Of a stretch of 64,000 nucleotides of DNA, positions 43,492 through 51,265 are shown piece after piece (position 1 is the first letter of the stretch; every line of letters starts with the position of its first letter). The position numbers and the translations under genes are program-made. The notes beneath the pieces are model-generated. The model did not search any database, was not told the DNA's origin, and saw only the letters and a program-made list of their open reading frames with translations. The stretch is from GCA-003244245 sp052390115 (GTDB taxonomy: Bacteria > Actinomycetota > Actinomycetes > Mycobacteriales > Pseudonocardiaceae), in NCBI GenBank assembly GCA_052390115.1, contig JBQTHE010000070.1, positions 1-64,000 on the forward strand, read 5' to 3'.

Positions 43492-44685
43492 GTGGATGTG
43501 GGCGGCGCGCGTCCGATCGGCCGGCGGTTGCGTCAGATCCGCCAGGCCCGGCGTAAGTCGTTGCGCGTGGTGGCCGGGCTGGCCGGGATCAGCTCATCGC
43601 ACCTGCACCGGATCGAGACCGGGGCGCGTCCATTGGACAGCCTGACGCTGATCCTCGCGCTTGCGGATGCGCTCCAGGTCGCTCCCTCGGAGCTGATCAC
43701 GCTGCCCGTCCCCGCGCCCGGCAACGGTCCCACTGACGGTGCGATCAACGCGGTACGGCTTGCGCTACTGGCGGTCGGCCACAATCGCCCGGGCGGGCAG
43801 GCCCAACCCGTCGATGCCTTGCGGGAACGAGTTACGGCCGTTGTGGACGCCTACTGCCGCTGCGACTGCAACGGCGTGGTCGGTGCCGAGCTGCCAGGCT
43901 TGATCCGGGACCTGCACACCTCGATCGCGGCCGGGCGCGACGTCGCCGAGCTGCTCGACCTAGCGGTGCTGCTGCACTCCCACGCCACCGTCGGGTGGCT
44001 TCGGGTGGTCGGGGGGTCTCTGGATTTGCGCTCGCAGGCCGCGGAGCTGGCCAGACGCGCGGCGATCGATCGAGAGACACCGCAGGCGTTGGGCCTCGCC
44101 GCGTGGGGAGGCATGTACGTGCTCGTGCTGGCGGGAGCCGTCGACCTCGCGCATGCTGAGCTGGACGCGGTCACCGTGCCTACTACCACCCCGGAATCGA
44201 CTCAGCTGGCCGGGATGCTGGCCCTGTGCCATGCGTTTCTGGCGATGGCGCAGAGCCGCCCCGGAGACGTGGCCGCACCGCTGGAACTGGCAGCTGAGCT
44301 GGCGGACCGCACTGGGGAGGTCAACGCCTACGGGCTGGGGTTCGGCCCGCAGGAGGTCGGTCAGTGGCGAGCACGCACGGCGATGGAGGTCGCCGACCAC
44401 GAGCAGGCGACCCGGGTCGCCGAGGGCCTGGCAGCCCAGACCCACCCGCTGCGCTCACGGCAGGCCGACTATTGGGTCACCTACGGCCGGGCGCTAGCGC
44501 GGCTGCGGGGACGCCGCGACGATGCGGTGCGGGCGCTGCGTCAGGCGGAGCTGATCCTGCCGCACTATGTGGAGCGCGACCCCCTTGTCCGGGACGTGCT
44601 CGCTGAGCTGCTCACGCACGCACGCCAGGACCCGGTCGGCCGGGAGCTGCGCGGCATGGCCTATCGGGCTGGCCTGCCGGTGTAG
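43492..44685 (+). CDS. XRE-family helix-turn-helix regulator with TPR-like C-terminus
   Basis: The 397-residue protein has an N-terminal XRE helix-turn-helix (IGRRLRQIRQARRKSLRVVAGLAGIS, residues ~8-33, given as IGRRLRQIRQ and SSHLHRIETG) and a long helical C-terminus resembling TPR-type sensors of actinobacterial regulators. It likely controls itself or the divergent methyltransferase across a 190-bp gap, but no clear operator is seen. GTG 43492. Confidence 0.8.
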   Translation: MDVGGARPIGRRLRQIRQARRKSLRVVAGLAGISSSHLHRIETGARPLDSLTLILALADALQVAPSELITLPVPAPGNGPTDGAINAVRLALLAVGHNRPGGQAQPVDALRERVTAVVDAYCRCDCNGVVGAELPGLIRDLHTSIAAGRDVAELLDLAVLLHSHATVGWLRVVGGSLDLRSQAAELARRAAIDRETPQALGLAAWGGMYVLVLAGAVDLAHAELDAVTVPTTTPESTQLAGMLALCHAFLAMAQSRPGDVAAPLELAAELADRTGEVNAYGLGFGPQEVGQWRARTAMEVADHEQATRVAEGLAAQTHPLRSRQADYWVTYGRALARLRGRRDDAVRALRQAELILPHYVERDPLVRDVLAELLTHARQDPVGRELRGMAYRAGLPV

Positions 44686-44737
44686 CCCGTCCGGGTGTCT
44701 GTTTCCGGCCAGGGACATAACGCTACCGCCGGCTCTC

Positions 44738-45355
44738 TCAACCCGCGCGTGACAGCAGGCGCACCATGAGCGGGTTCCGGTAGCCGAAGTGCCGAACTAG
44801 GCGGACGGCAACGTCCCGCCTCTGCCCGTCGAGCGGTCCGGCACCGACGGCGTTCATCACCCGGTTGATGACGTGGAACAGCGTGCCGATCAGGACCGCC
44901 TCGTCCAGTGCCTCGCCGCTGACGCCGGCGTCGCGGACGGCCTGGACGTCGGTCCTGGTCAAAGCCTCCGGTGCTCGCGACATCTTTTCCAGGAACGCCA
45001 GCGCTGCCCTGGCCTCGGCCCGGATCGGAGCCGAGTTGATGCGGTCGAGGGCAGCGTCGACTGGAGCCTGCCCGACGTACGAGACGGCGATGGCGCGATG
45101 GCCGGTGGCGCAGGATGGACACTCGTTTGTCTTCGAGGTGTAGGCGGCGAACAGCTCACGCTCGCCGACTGTCCACAAGGATTGTCCGCGCATCAGCTCC
45201 TGGACCAAGTCGAAGAACGGTGTGCCGAAGAACCGGTGCCGGTAGCAGCCAAGGTTTACGATCTCGGGCGGATCGGATCGGGTCAGCCGTGACATCAGCA
45301 GCAGAGTGAGCGCGGCGGGCCGATCGTGGCCGGTGTCGAGTACAGCTAGCCGCAT
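44738..45355 (-). CDS. Carboxymuconolactone decarboxylase/AhpD-like protein with CxxC
   Basis: The 205-residue product carries the AhpD-type redox motif Cys-Pro-Ser-Cys in NECPSCATGHRAI, typical of peroxidase-related CMD-family proteins that reduce peroxides with a CxxC pair and nearby His. ATG 45355 comes one base after the stop of the upstream gene, so the two are co-transcribed. Substrate and electron donor are not known. Confidence 0.8.
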   Translation of the reverse strand: MRLAVLDTGHDRPAALTLLLMSRLTRSDPPEIVNLGCYRHRFFGTPFFDLVQELMRGQSLWTVGERELFAAYTSKTNECPSCATGHRAIAVSYVGQAPVDAALDRINSAPIRAEARAALAFLEKMSRAPEALTRTDVQAVRDAGVSGEALDEAVLIGTLFHVINRVMNAVGAGPLDGQRRDVAVRLVRHFGYRNPLMVRLLSRAG

Positions 45356-45356
45356 G

Positions 45357-45686
45357 TCAATCCTCCTCGATCGGCCGGCGGGCCGCGTCGAGTCGCCGCG
45401 CGGCGGCGCCCACCGACGCCACCACGATGGTTTCGAAGATTTCGTCCTCGGAGTAGCCGCCGTCCCGCAATCGATTGACATCGGTGTCCGCGATCTTATC
45501 GGCGTGCTCCGCGACTGCGTAGACGAATTCCGCGAGCATCGCCGGGAGCGTATGCGGGGAGTCCGGGTGGGACCTAGCCGTTGTGGCCGTGAATACGGCG
45601 CGGCGGGTCTCGGGCGCCAAGTGGCCAGGCGTCGACTGAACGTGGCGAACGAGGTCGCGCCAACGCTCGTCACGCGACTGCGGCAC
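45357..45686 (-). CDS. Small AhpD-like (CMD superfamily) protein without CxxC
   Basis: This 109-residue protein has the helical CMD-fold pattern (TRRAVFTATTARSH, LAEFVYAVAEHADKIAD, EDEIFETIVVASVGAAARRL) but no CxxC, so it is probably not a peroxidase itself. GTG 45686 is chosen because GGAGG lies 9 nt upstream; the frame is open further upstream without family sequence. It may pair with the following CxxC protein as a subunit. Confidence 0.65.
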   Translation of the reverse strand: MPQSRDERWRDLVRHVQSTPGHLAPETRRAVFTATTARSHPDSPHTLPAMLAEFVYAVAEHADKIADTDVNRLRDGGYSEDEIFETIVVASVGAAARRLDAARRPIEED

Positions 45687-45894
45687 CGGCTCCGACCTCC
45701 CGCCCCTTCCCACCGGCCTCGACAGTAGCCATATCCGTGCCCGGACGACTATGGGCGAGGTAGGAGCTCGACGTGCACCGCGTCGACCACTCCGAACCCG
45801 TACGCTCACCTGTGGTAGGGCGCGGACAACAGGGGTGCGCCCGGCGCCGCGGGCAGTCGAGCATTGGCTGCCGGAGTCGAGCAGAAGGAGCGAC

Positions 45895-46290
45895 GTGTCA
45901 GCCACTGATCACGCACGAGAGCTGGCAGTGACCGCGGCGAACGCTGCGGCGGGCAAGAAGGCGCACGACATCACGTTGCTCGACGTATCCGACCAGTTAG
46001 TGATCACGGACTGTTTCGTGATCGCTTCGGCGCCCAACGAGCGCCAGGTCCAGGCCATTGTGGACGCCGTCGAGGAGGGGATGGCCGTCGCCGGGGCCAA
46101 GCCGGTGCGCCGTGAGGGGGCCCGTGAGGGGCGCTGGGTGCTGCTGGATTTCGTCGACGTCGTCGTGCACGTGCAGCATTTCGAGGAACGTTCCTTCTAC
46201 GGCCTTGAGCGGCTGTGGAAGGATTGTCCGACGATCCCGTTCGAAGCGGATCCCCCCGCCGACCCCGATGAGGCGGACGAGTTGGTGTGA
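45895..46290 (+). CDS. rsfS: Ribosome silencing factor RsfS
   Basis: RsfS binds L14 and stops the subunits joining under starvation. The 131-residue product has the family pattern KKAHDITLLDVSDQLVITDCFVI (given as DVSDQLVITDCFVIASA) and GRWVLLDFVDVVVHVQH, then RSFYGLERLW. AGAAGGAG lies 4 nt before GTG 45895. It overlaps the phosphatase gene by 4 bp. Confidence 0.94.
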   Translation: MSATDHARELAVTAANAAAGKKAHDITLLDVSDQLVITDCFVIASAPNERQVQAIVDAVEEGMAVAGAKPVRREGAREGRWVLLDFVDVVVHVQHFEERSFYGLERLWKDCPTIPFEADPPADPDEADELV

Positions 46291-46892
46291 CCCTGCAGCG
46301 GTTGGTGCTCTGGCGGCATGGCGAGACTGACTACAACGCGGCGCTGCGGATGCAGGGTCAGCTTGACTCGCAGCTCACCGCCACCGGTCTCGGCCAGGCC
46401 CGCCGGGCAGCCCGCCCCCTTGCGGAGCTGCAGCCGGAGTTGCTTGTGACCTCCGATCTGTCCCGCGCTGGGGATACCGCAGCTGTTCTCGCCGCCGAGA
46501 CCGAGATACCGCTCCGGGTCGACAAGCGGTTGCGGGAAACTCACCTCGGGATGTGGCAGGGTCTGACCCACGCCGAGGTGGAGGAGCTGTGCCCGGGAGG
46601 CATCCAGACCTGGCGGGGTGACCCGGAATGGGCCCCTCCGGGTGGCGAGACCCGGGTGGAGGTGGCCGGGCGGGCCGCGCATGTGGTCGCCGAGCTCGAT
46701 GCGGACGGCCACCAGAGCGCAGTGCTCTGCACCCACGGTGGGTTGATCGCCGGACTGACGCCGCTACTGCTGGGCTTGCCGGTGTCGGGCTGGTCGGTGT
46801 TCGGGGGAATCAGCAACTGCCACTGGACGGTGCTTGTTCGCCGCGGCTGCGGCTGGCGGCTGTTGGCGTACAACACCGCCGCGGGAGTCTGA
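46287..46892 (+). CDS. Histidine phosphatase superfamily protein (GpgP-like)
   Basis: The 201-residue enzyme has the phosphohistidine motif LWRHGETDYN and the second His in LCTHGGLIAG. In mycobacteria the gene at this position next to rsfS encodes glucosyl-3-phosphoglycerate phosphatase, so a similar sugar-phosphate role is likely, but phosphoglycerate mutase-like activity is not excluded. GTG 46287 overlaps the rsfS stop. Confidence 0.85.
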   Translation: MTLQRLVLWRHGETDYNAALRMQGQLDSQLTATGLGQARRAARPLAELQPELLVTSDLSRAGDTAAVLAAETEIPLRVDKRLRETHLGMWQGLTHAEVEELCPGGIQTWRGDPEWAPPGGETRVEVAGRAAHVVAELDADGHQSAVLCTHGGLIAGLTPLLLGLPVSGWSVFGGISNCHWTVLVRRGCGWRLLAYNTAAGV

Positions 46893-46944
46893 CCGCAGCA
46901 GGTAGGGGCGCAGCCGGGCCGCTGACGGACCTACGCTGATGATC

Positions 46945-47814
46945 GTGTCCGTTGCCGTCGTCACCGACTCAACCGCTTATCTCCCAGACGGGCTCGCGCA
47001 GCGCCATGGTATCCGGCAGGTTCCGCTGCACGTCCTAGTGGACGGCCGCCACCGGCTGGATGGCGTGCAGCTCGGGCCGGCCGAGTTGGTGCAAGCCCTG
47101 GCGCGACGGGCCACGGTGAGCACTTCCCGACCGACACCGGCGGAGTTCGAGGCGGTGTACACGCAGGCGCTTCGGGCTGGTGCCGACACTGTCGTGTCAG
47201 TGCACCTGTCCCGTGCGCTGTCCGGCACCTGGGAGTCTGCCCGATTGGCCGCCGCGCAGGTCGGCGCTGAGCGGGTCCGGGTGGCAGATTCGCGCTCCGC
47301 CGGCATGGGCCTGGGTTTCGCCGCCCTCGCTGCGGCAGCCGTCGCCGCGGCCGGGGCCGATCCGGGCACTGTGTACGACACTGCTGAGCGGATCGGCGCT
47401 CGCACCCGGACCTTCTTTTCAGTGGACACCCTGGAGCATCTACGCCGTGGGGGCCGGATCCGGCCGGCGGCCGCACTGCTGGGCACTGCGCTTTCGGTCA
47501 AGCCGCTGCTGCACGTCGACTCGGGACGGATCGTGCCGCTGGAGAAGGTTCGCACCGCCACCCGCGCGCGGGCTCGGCTGGTCGAGCTGGCGGTGCAGGC
47601 TGCTGGTTCGGACCCGTTAGACCTCGCGGTACATCACCTCGGTGCGCCCGACCGAGCAGCGGAGCTGGTCGAGCAACTGCATGTCCGGCTTCCGATCCTG
47701 AAGCAATGCCTGCTGTCCGAGGTCGGGGCAGCGATCGGTGCGCATGCCGGGCCGGGGATGCTCGGTGTGGTCGTGCTACCCGGCGGCCTGCGGGAGCAAT
47801 TCTCCGCAGGCTGA
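46945..47814 (+). CDS. DegV-family fatty-acid-binding protein
   Basis: The 289-residue product has the DegV start VAVVTDSTAYLP, the STSRPTPAEF block and the VDTLEHLRRGGRI motif. DegV proteins bind fatty acids; some act with fatty-acid kinase. GTG 46945 follows TACGCT by 7 nt; ATG 46939 is possible but would sit too close for a leaderless start. It converges on the ERCC4-Lsr2 gene with a 9-bp gap. Confidence 0.88.
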   Translation: MSVAVVTDSTAYLPDGLAQRHGIRQVPLHVLVDGRHRLDGVQLGPAELVQALARRATVSTSRPTPAEFEAVYTQALRAGADTVVSVHLSRALSGTWESARLAAAQVGAERVRVADSRSAGMGLGFAALAAAAVAAAGADPGTVYDTAERIGARTRTFFSVDTLEHLRRGGRIRPAAALLGTALSVKPLLHVDSGRIVPLEKVRTATRARARLVELAVQAAGSDPLDLAVHHLGAPDRAAELVEQLHVRLPILKQCLLSEVGAAIGAHAGPGMLGVVVLPGGLREQFSAG

Positions 47815-47823
47815 CCGGGATCC

Positions 47824-48792
47824 TCACGCGTGGGCCGCTCGCCACGCGTCCCATACCTCTGGTCGCAGCTTGCCACGTTCGGGCACGGTGATGTCCTGAG
47901 AGCGGGCCCAGGCACGCACTTCGGCGGTGGAGGGACCGGGTGCGGTAGGTGCCTGGTCGAGTTCGCCGGGCGCGACACCGATTCGCCGCGCAGCCGTGGG
48001 TTCGGTGGCTGCCCATGTGTGCGCGGCGGCAAGGTAGCGGTAGGTCCACTCTTCGGCGAGCGGCCGCGTTTCGCAGAACACCAGTGGGACGGTGGGCCAC
48101 CGGACTTGGAGCTCGGCCAGCCCGTCAACGACCACCGCAGGGCGCACCCGGTCCAGTTTGAAGATCGCCGAGTAGCGCTCCTCGACCACGACGGCGGCGC
48201 GGGGCAGGCCGGCGAGTTCGGCCAGGGCGTAGCGCAGTGTGCCCCCGGTGAGGCTGGAGACCAGGTCGGGGAGGGACTTTCGTTCCACGGCGGCGACCAG
48301 CCGGCCCTCGACGGTGACGCCATAGTCTCCGCAAGGCAGTGCTCGGCGCACGATGCGCGCCTGTTGGTTGGCGAAACGGTAGCCGTACTGCTCGTGGGAA
48401 TCGACTACGATCTCCAACTCGGTGATCCCGGCCGCGCGGGCGGTGGGCGTGCGCACGTCCGGGCGGGACTGCTTGCGGGTGCGCGGAGACTGCCAGAACA
48501 CGGCATCGCGGCCGCGGGCCGTGGTGAACACGATCTGCGAGCGGTTCTCCCGGGACCGGTCGAGAACCAGATCGATCGCCGCGCCACGCCGGACGCAGGA
48601 CCGCACGGGCACGTGCTCGACGATGTCGGGGGTCTGCGGCCACTCGCTGGACGGCACCGGGTAGCAGTACAGCGCTGTTGTTCGCGGCCAGGTCCCCGAC
48701 GTGCGGAACACCATCCCGTCGCCCAGCGGCAGGCGCAACAGGTAGGCCAACCGTGACTCCGGATCCGGATTACGGGCGATCAGCAGGTCCAC
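47824..48792 (-). CDS. ERCC4-type nuclease-like protein with Lsr2-like C-terminal domain
   Basis: The 322-residue protein has a central ERCC4/XPF-type nuclease region: EIVVDSHEQYGYRF, LPCGDYGVTVEG, then AAVERKSLPDLVSSL, where the GDY and ERK motifs supply metal-binding acids. The C-terminal ~40 residues (STAEVRAWARSQDITVP, RGKLRPEVWDAWRAAH) closely resemble the DNA-binding end of the nucleoid protein Lsr2. The N-terminal ~140 residues are unassigned. GTG 48792 lies 6 nt after CATACT. A role in DNA repair or AT-rich foreign DNA is inference. Confidence 0.8.
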   Translation of the reverse strand: MDLLIARNPDPESRLAYLLRLPLGDGMVFRTSGTWPRTTALYCYPVPSSEWPQTPDIVEHVPVRSCVRRGAAIDLVLDRSRENRSQIVFTTARGRDAVFWQSPRTRKQSRPDVRTPTARAAGITELEIVVDSHEQYGYRFANQQARIVRRALPCGDYGVTVEGRLVAAVERKSLPDLVSSLTGGTLRYALAELAGLPRAAVVVEERYSAIFKLDRVRPAVVVDGLAELQVRWPTVPLVFCETRPLAEEWTYRYLAAAHTWAATEPTAARRIGVAPGELDQAPTAPGPSTAEVRAWARSQDITVPERGKLRPEVWDAWRAAHA

Positions 48793-48806
48793 GGCGTCAG
48801 TATGAA

Positions 48807-50219
48807 CTAGCCGGTCGACTCGACCGGGGACTCCACGGCGGGTCCGCGCGCACCGCCCCCAGAGGGTCCGCTGGCCGGTGCCGGTGCACCCAGCAGGTGT
48901 GCCCACAGCACCCGTAGTGCCCGGTCCGGCCGCAACAGCCCCTCTGGCCGGTCGATCATGCCCACCACCCGCACGAAGGCCCGCCCGAGTGAGCTGTCGG
49001 TACTCGCCGCGGCGTGCAGCCGGGGCAGGTAGGCGTTGACCATCCGCACCTTGGCGGTGCGCTCGCCCGGCACGCCGGGGAAGGCCAGATCGGCACCGAC
49101 GGCGATCTCCCACGGCGTGTCGATCATCTTTGCGATTCGCCGGAAGTACTGCCGGGGCGCGGGCGGTGACCCACTGCGCAGCATGTCCCGCAGCGTCGCC
49201 GCTTCCATTGCAGCCACCGTCATGCCCTGCCCGTAGATGGGGTTGAAGGAGCACACCGCGTCACCTATCACCAGCAGAGCCGCCGGGAAACGGCGCAACC
49301 TCTCATATCGGTGGCGCACGCTGGCCGGGAACCGGAAGGGCACCGGGTCGTCCAGCGGAGTGGCGCCCACCAGCGCCTCGGCGATGTCGGGGAAGCAGAC
49401 GCTGGCCGCGAACGCATCGAACCTGGCTGGGTCCAGGGGTGGGTGGTCGCCAAGGATGCCGGCCAGGGTCACCATGTGTTGGCCGTTCTCCTGCAGAGCC
49501 AGGGCTGCGGCTCGGGGGTTGTCGGGGGTCGGGCCGGTGAGGATGGCGGCGTGGTCACCGAGGGCACCGGGGCGCAGCCGGTAGCGGCGGCTGGAGTAGC
49601 CGAGCCCGATCTCGACCCGGTCCGCTTCGGGTTGCGGGTAGCCGAGCTGCCCCAGCCACACCGGTGTGCGAGAGCCCCGGCCGGTGGCGTCGACGACCAG
49701 ATCGGCGGGCACCGTCTGCTCGGTGCCGCCCTCCTCACGGTGTGCCACCCGCACCCCGGTGACCCGGCGCTGGTCGCTGTCGGTGACCAGCGCGACTGCG
49801 TCCCAGCCCTCGACGAAACGCACCGACGGCAGCGCCCTGACCCGTTGGCGGACGTGGCCCTCCAGGAACGGGCGGCTGGCGCCCAGCGCGGGCAGGCCGA
49901 TGTCGACCTGGCGCAGCCGCTGGCCCGACACATGGATTCGGCAGCCACCCAACGTGTCCGCGATTATCGCGCCGGCCTGCACCAATTGCTCGGTGAAACC
50001 GGGGAACAGCTCGTCGAGCAGCTCCCGGCCTCGGGCGTGTAGCGCGTGTATGTGACCGCCCTGCGGGACGCCCCGGCGGTCGGTGAGGCCAGCCGGCAGG
50101 ACGTCCCGATCGACCACGGTCACCCGGTGGTAGCGGTCGACCAGGACGCGGGCGGCCAGCAGACCGGCCACGCTCGCGCCCAGCACCACGGCATGGTCAC
50201 CGATCGTGGTCGCCTTCAT
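48807..50219 (-). CDS. FAD-dependent oxidoreductase/monooxygenase-like protein
   Basis: The 470-residue flavoprotein has the Rossmann dinucleotide motif VVLGASVAGLLAARVL near residue 11, an RGVPQGGHIHALHARG block, ADLVVDATGRGSRTP, and the second FAD site LVIGDAVCSFNPIYGQGM. The pattern matches geranylgeranyl-reductase/squalene-epoxidase-like FAD proteins of unknown substrate. GAGGAGG lies 5 nt before ATG 50219. A proline-rich tail ends it. Confidence 0.85.
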   Translation of the reverse strand: MKATTIGDHAVVLGASVAGLLAARVLVDRYHRVTVVDRDVLPAGLTDRRGVPQGGHIHALHARGRELLDELFPGFTEQLVQAGAIIADTLGGCRIHVSGQRLRQVDIGLPALGASRPFLEGHVRQRVRALPSVRFVEGWDAVALVTDSDQRRVTGVRVAHREEGGTEQTVPADLVVDATGRGSRTPVWLGQLGYPQPEADRVEIGLGYSSRRYRLRPGALGDHAAILTGPTPDNPRAAALALQENGQHMVTLAGILGDHPPLDPARFDAFAASVCFPDIAEALVGATPLDDPVPFRFPASVRHRYERLRRFPAALLVIGDAVCSFNPIYGQGMTVAAMEAATLRDMLRSGSPPAPRQYFRRIAKMIDTPWEIAVGADLAFPGVPGERTAKVRMVNAYLPRLHAAASTDSSLGRAFVRVVGMIDRPEGLLRPDRALRVLWAHLLGAPAPASGPSGGGARGPAVESPVESTG

Positions 50220-50431
50220 GATGACCTCCTCTGGCCCATGCTTCTCCGAGCATTGTCGACCGCGCGACGCCGGGAAAGGGCTGCGTCTCAACCAGCTAGA
50301 GTCGCACGGCTTCCCGACACCGGACGTGGCGCAGCAGTCAGCAAAGCCGACTTGTCCCCACCCCACCGGTTGTCCACAGCCGACGGTCGGAGATGGTGAG
50401 GTGAGCAGGGCAGCCGTCCTAGCGTCACCCC

Positions 50432-51265
50432 GTGGCTCTGTTCCCCAGCTTCGCTTCCACCGACACGGCGGGTAGCCCGCAGCACGCCCAAGCCCGGCTT
50501 ATGGCGCTGCAGGTCCCCCGACAGCTCGGTCGCGAGGAGCTGCCCGAGGGAGCTCCCGCCGACGGTCCGCACCAGGTCCGCGGGGACGGTGAGACCGACT
50601 CACCCACCGCATCGGGAGGGGGCCGGCTGGTGCGGCGCTGGGTGCCGGGTCCGCTGCGGGATGCCCGGTGGGAACCAGGACGGCCAGGAGCGTTCGCCCT
50701 GTCACTGGTCGCTGCCCTCGCTGCGGTGATCGCCGCGGTCGGGGTATGGCGGGAGCGCCCGGTGCCTGAACCAGCCCCGGTCCTGCCGCTGATCACCGCC
50801 TCGGCGCCAGCGGCGACACCACCCGCCGTGCTCCCTGAGGTAGTGGTCAGCGTGGCGGGTCGGGTGGCCCGCCCGGGGCTGGTCCGGCTACCTGACGGCA
50901 CCCGGGTGGCCGACGCACTGGCTGCAGCGGGCGGAGCACTTCCCGGCACCGATCTGATGGGACTGAACATCGCCCGCCGACTGTCCGACGGTGAGCAGCT
51001 ACTGGTCGGTATGGCGCCGCCACCTGGGCAGCCGGCGGACGGCGGGGTGCTGGGCACTCCGGCCGGTACCTCGCGGAAGGTCGATCTCAACGCGGCCACC
51101 CTGGAACAGCTCGACGTGCTGCCCGGGGTCGGCCCGGTCACCGCGCAGCGCATTCTCGACTGGCGCGCCGCGCACGGCCGCTTCGCGTCGGTGGATCAGC
51201 TCCGCGAGGTGGACGGGATCGGGCCGGCGCGGCTGGCCAGGCTCAAGGATCTGGTGCGGGTGTGA
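50432..51265 (+). CDS. comEA: ComEA-like DNA-binding competence protein
   Basis: The 277-residue protein has a cytoplasmic N-terminus (~85 residues), one membrane segment (ALSLVAALAAVIAAVGVW), an external SLBB domain (VSVAGRVARPGLVRLPDG) and a C-terminal helix-hairpin-helix pair (VDLNAATLEQLDVLPGVGP, REVDGIGPARL) that binds DNA. ComEA receives DNA outside the cell for ComEC. GTG 50432 is used. It overlaps comEC by 4 bp. Confidence 0.92.
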   Translation: MALFPSFASTDTAGSPQHAQARLMALQVPRQLGREELPEGAPADGPHQVRGDGETDSPTASGGGRLVRRWVPGPLRDARWEPGRPGAFALSLVAALAAVIAAVGVWRERPVPEPAPVLPLITASAPAATPPAVLPEVVVSVAGRVARPGLVRLPDGTRVADALAAAGGALPGTDLMGLNIARRLSDGEQLLVGMAPPPGQPADGGVLGTPAGTSRKVDLNAATLEQLDVLPGVGPVTAQRILDWRAAHGRFASVDQLREVDGIGPARLARLKDLVRV

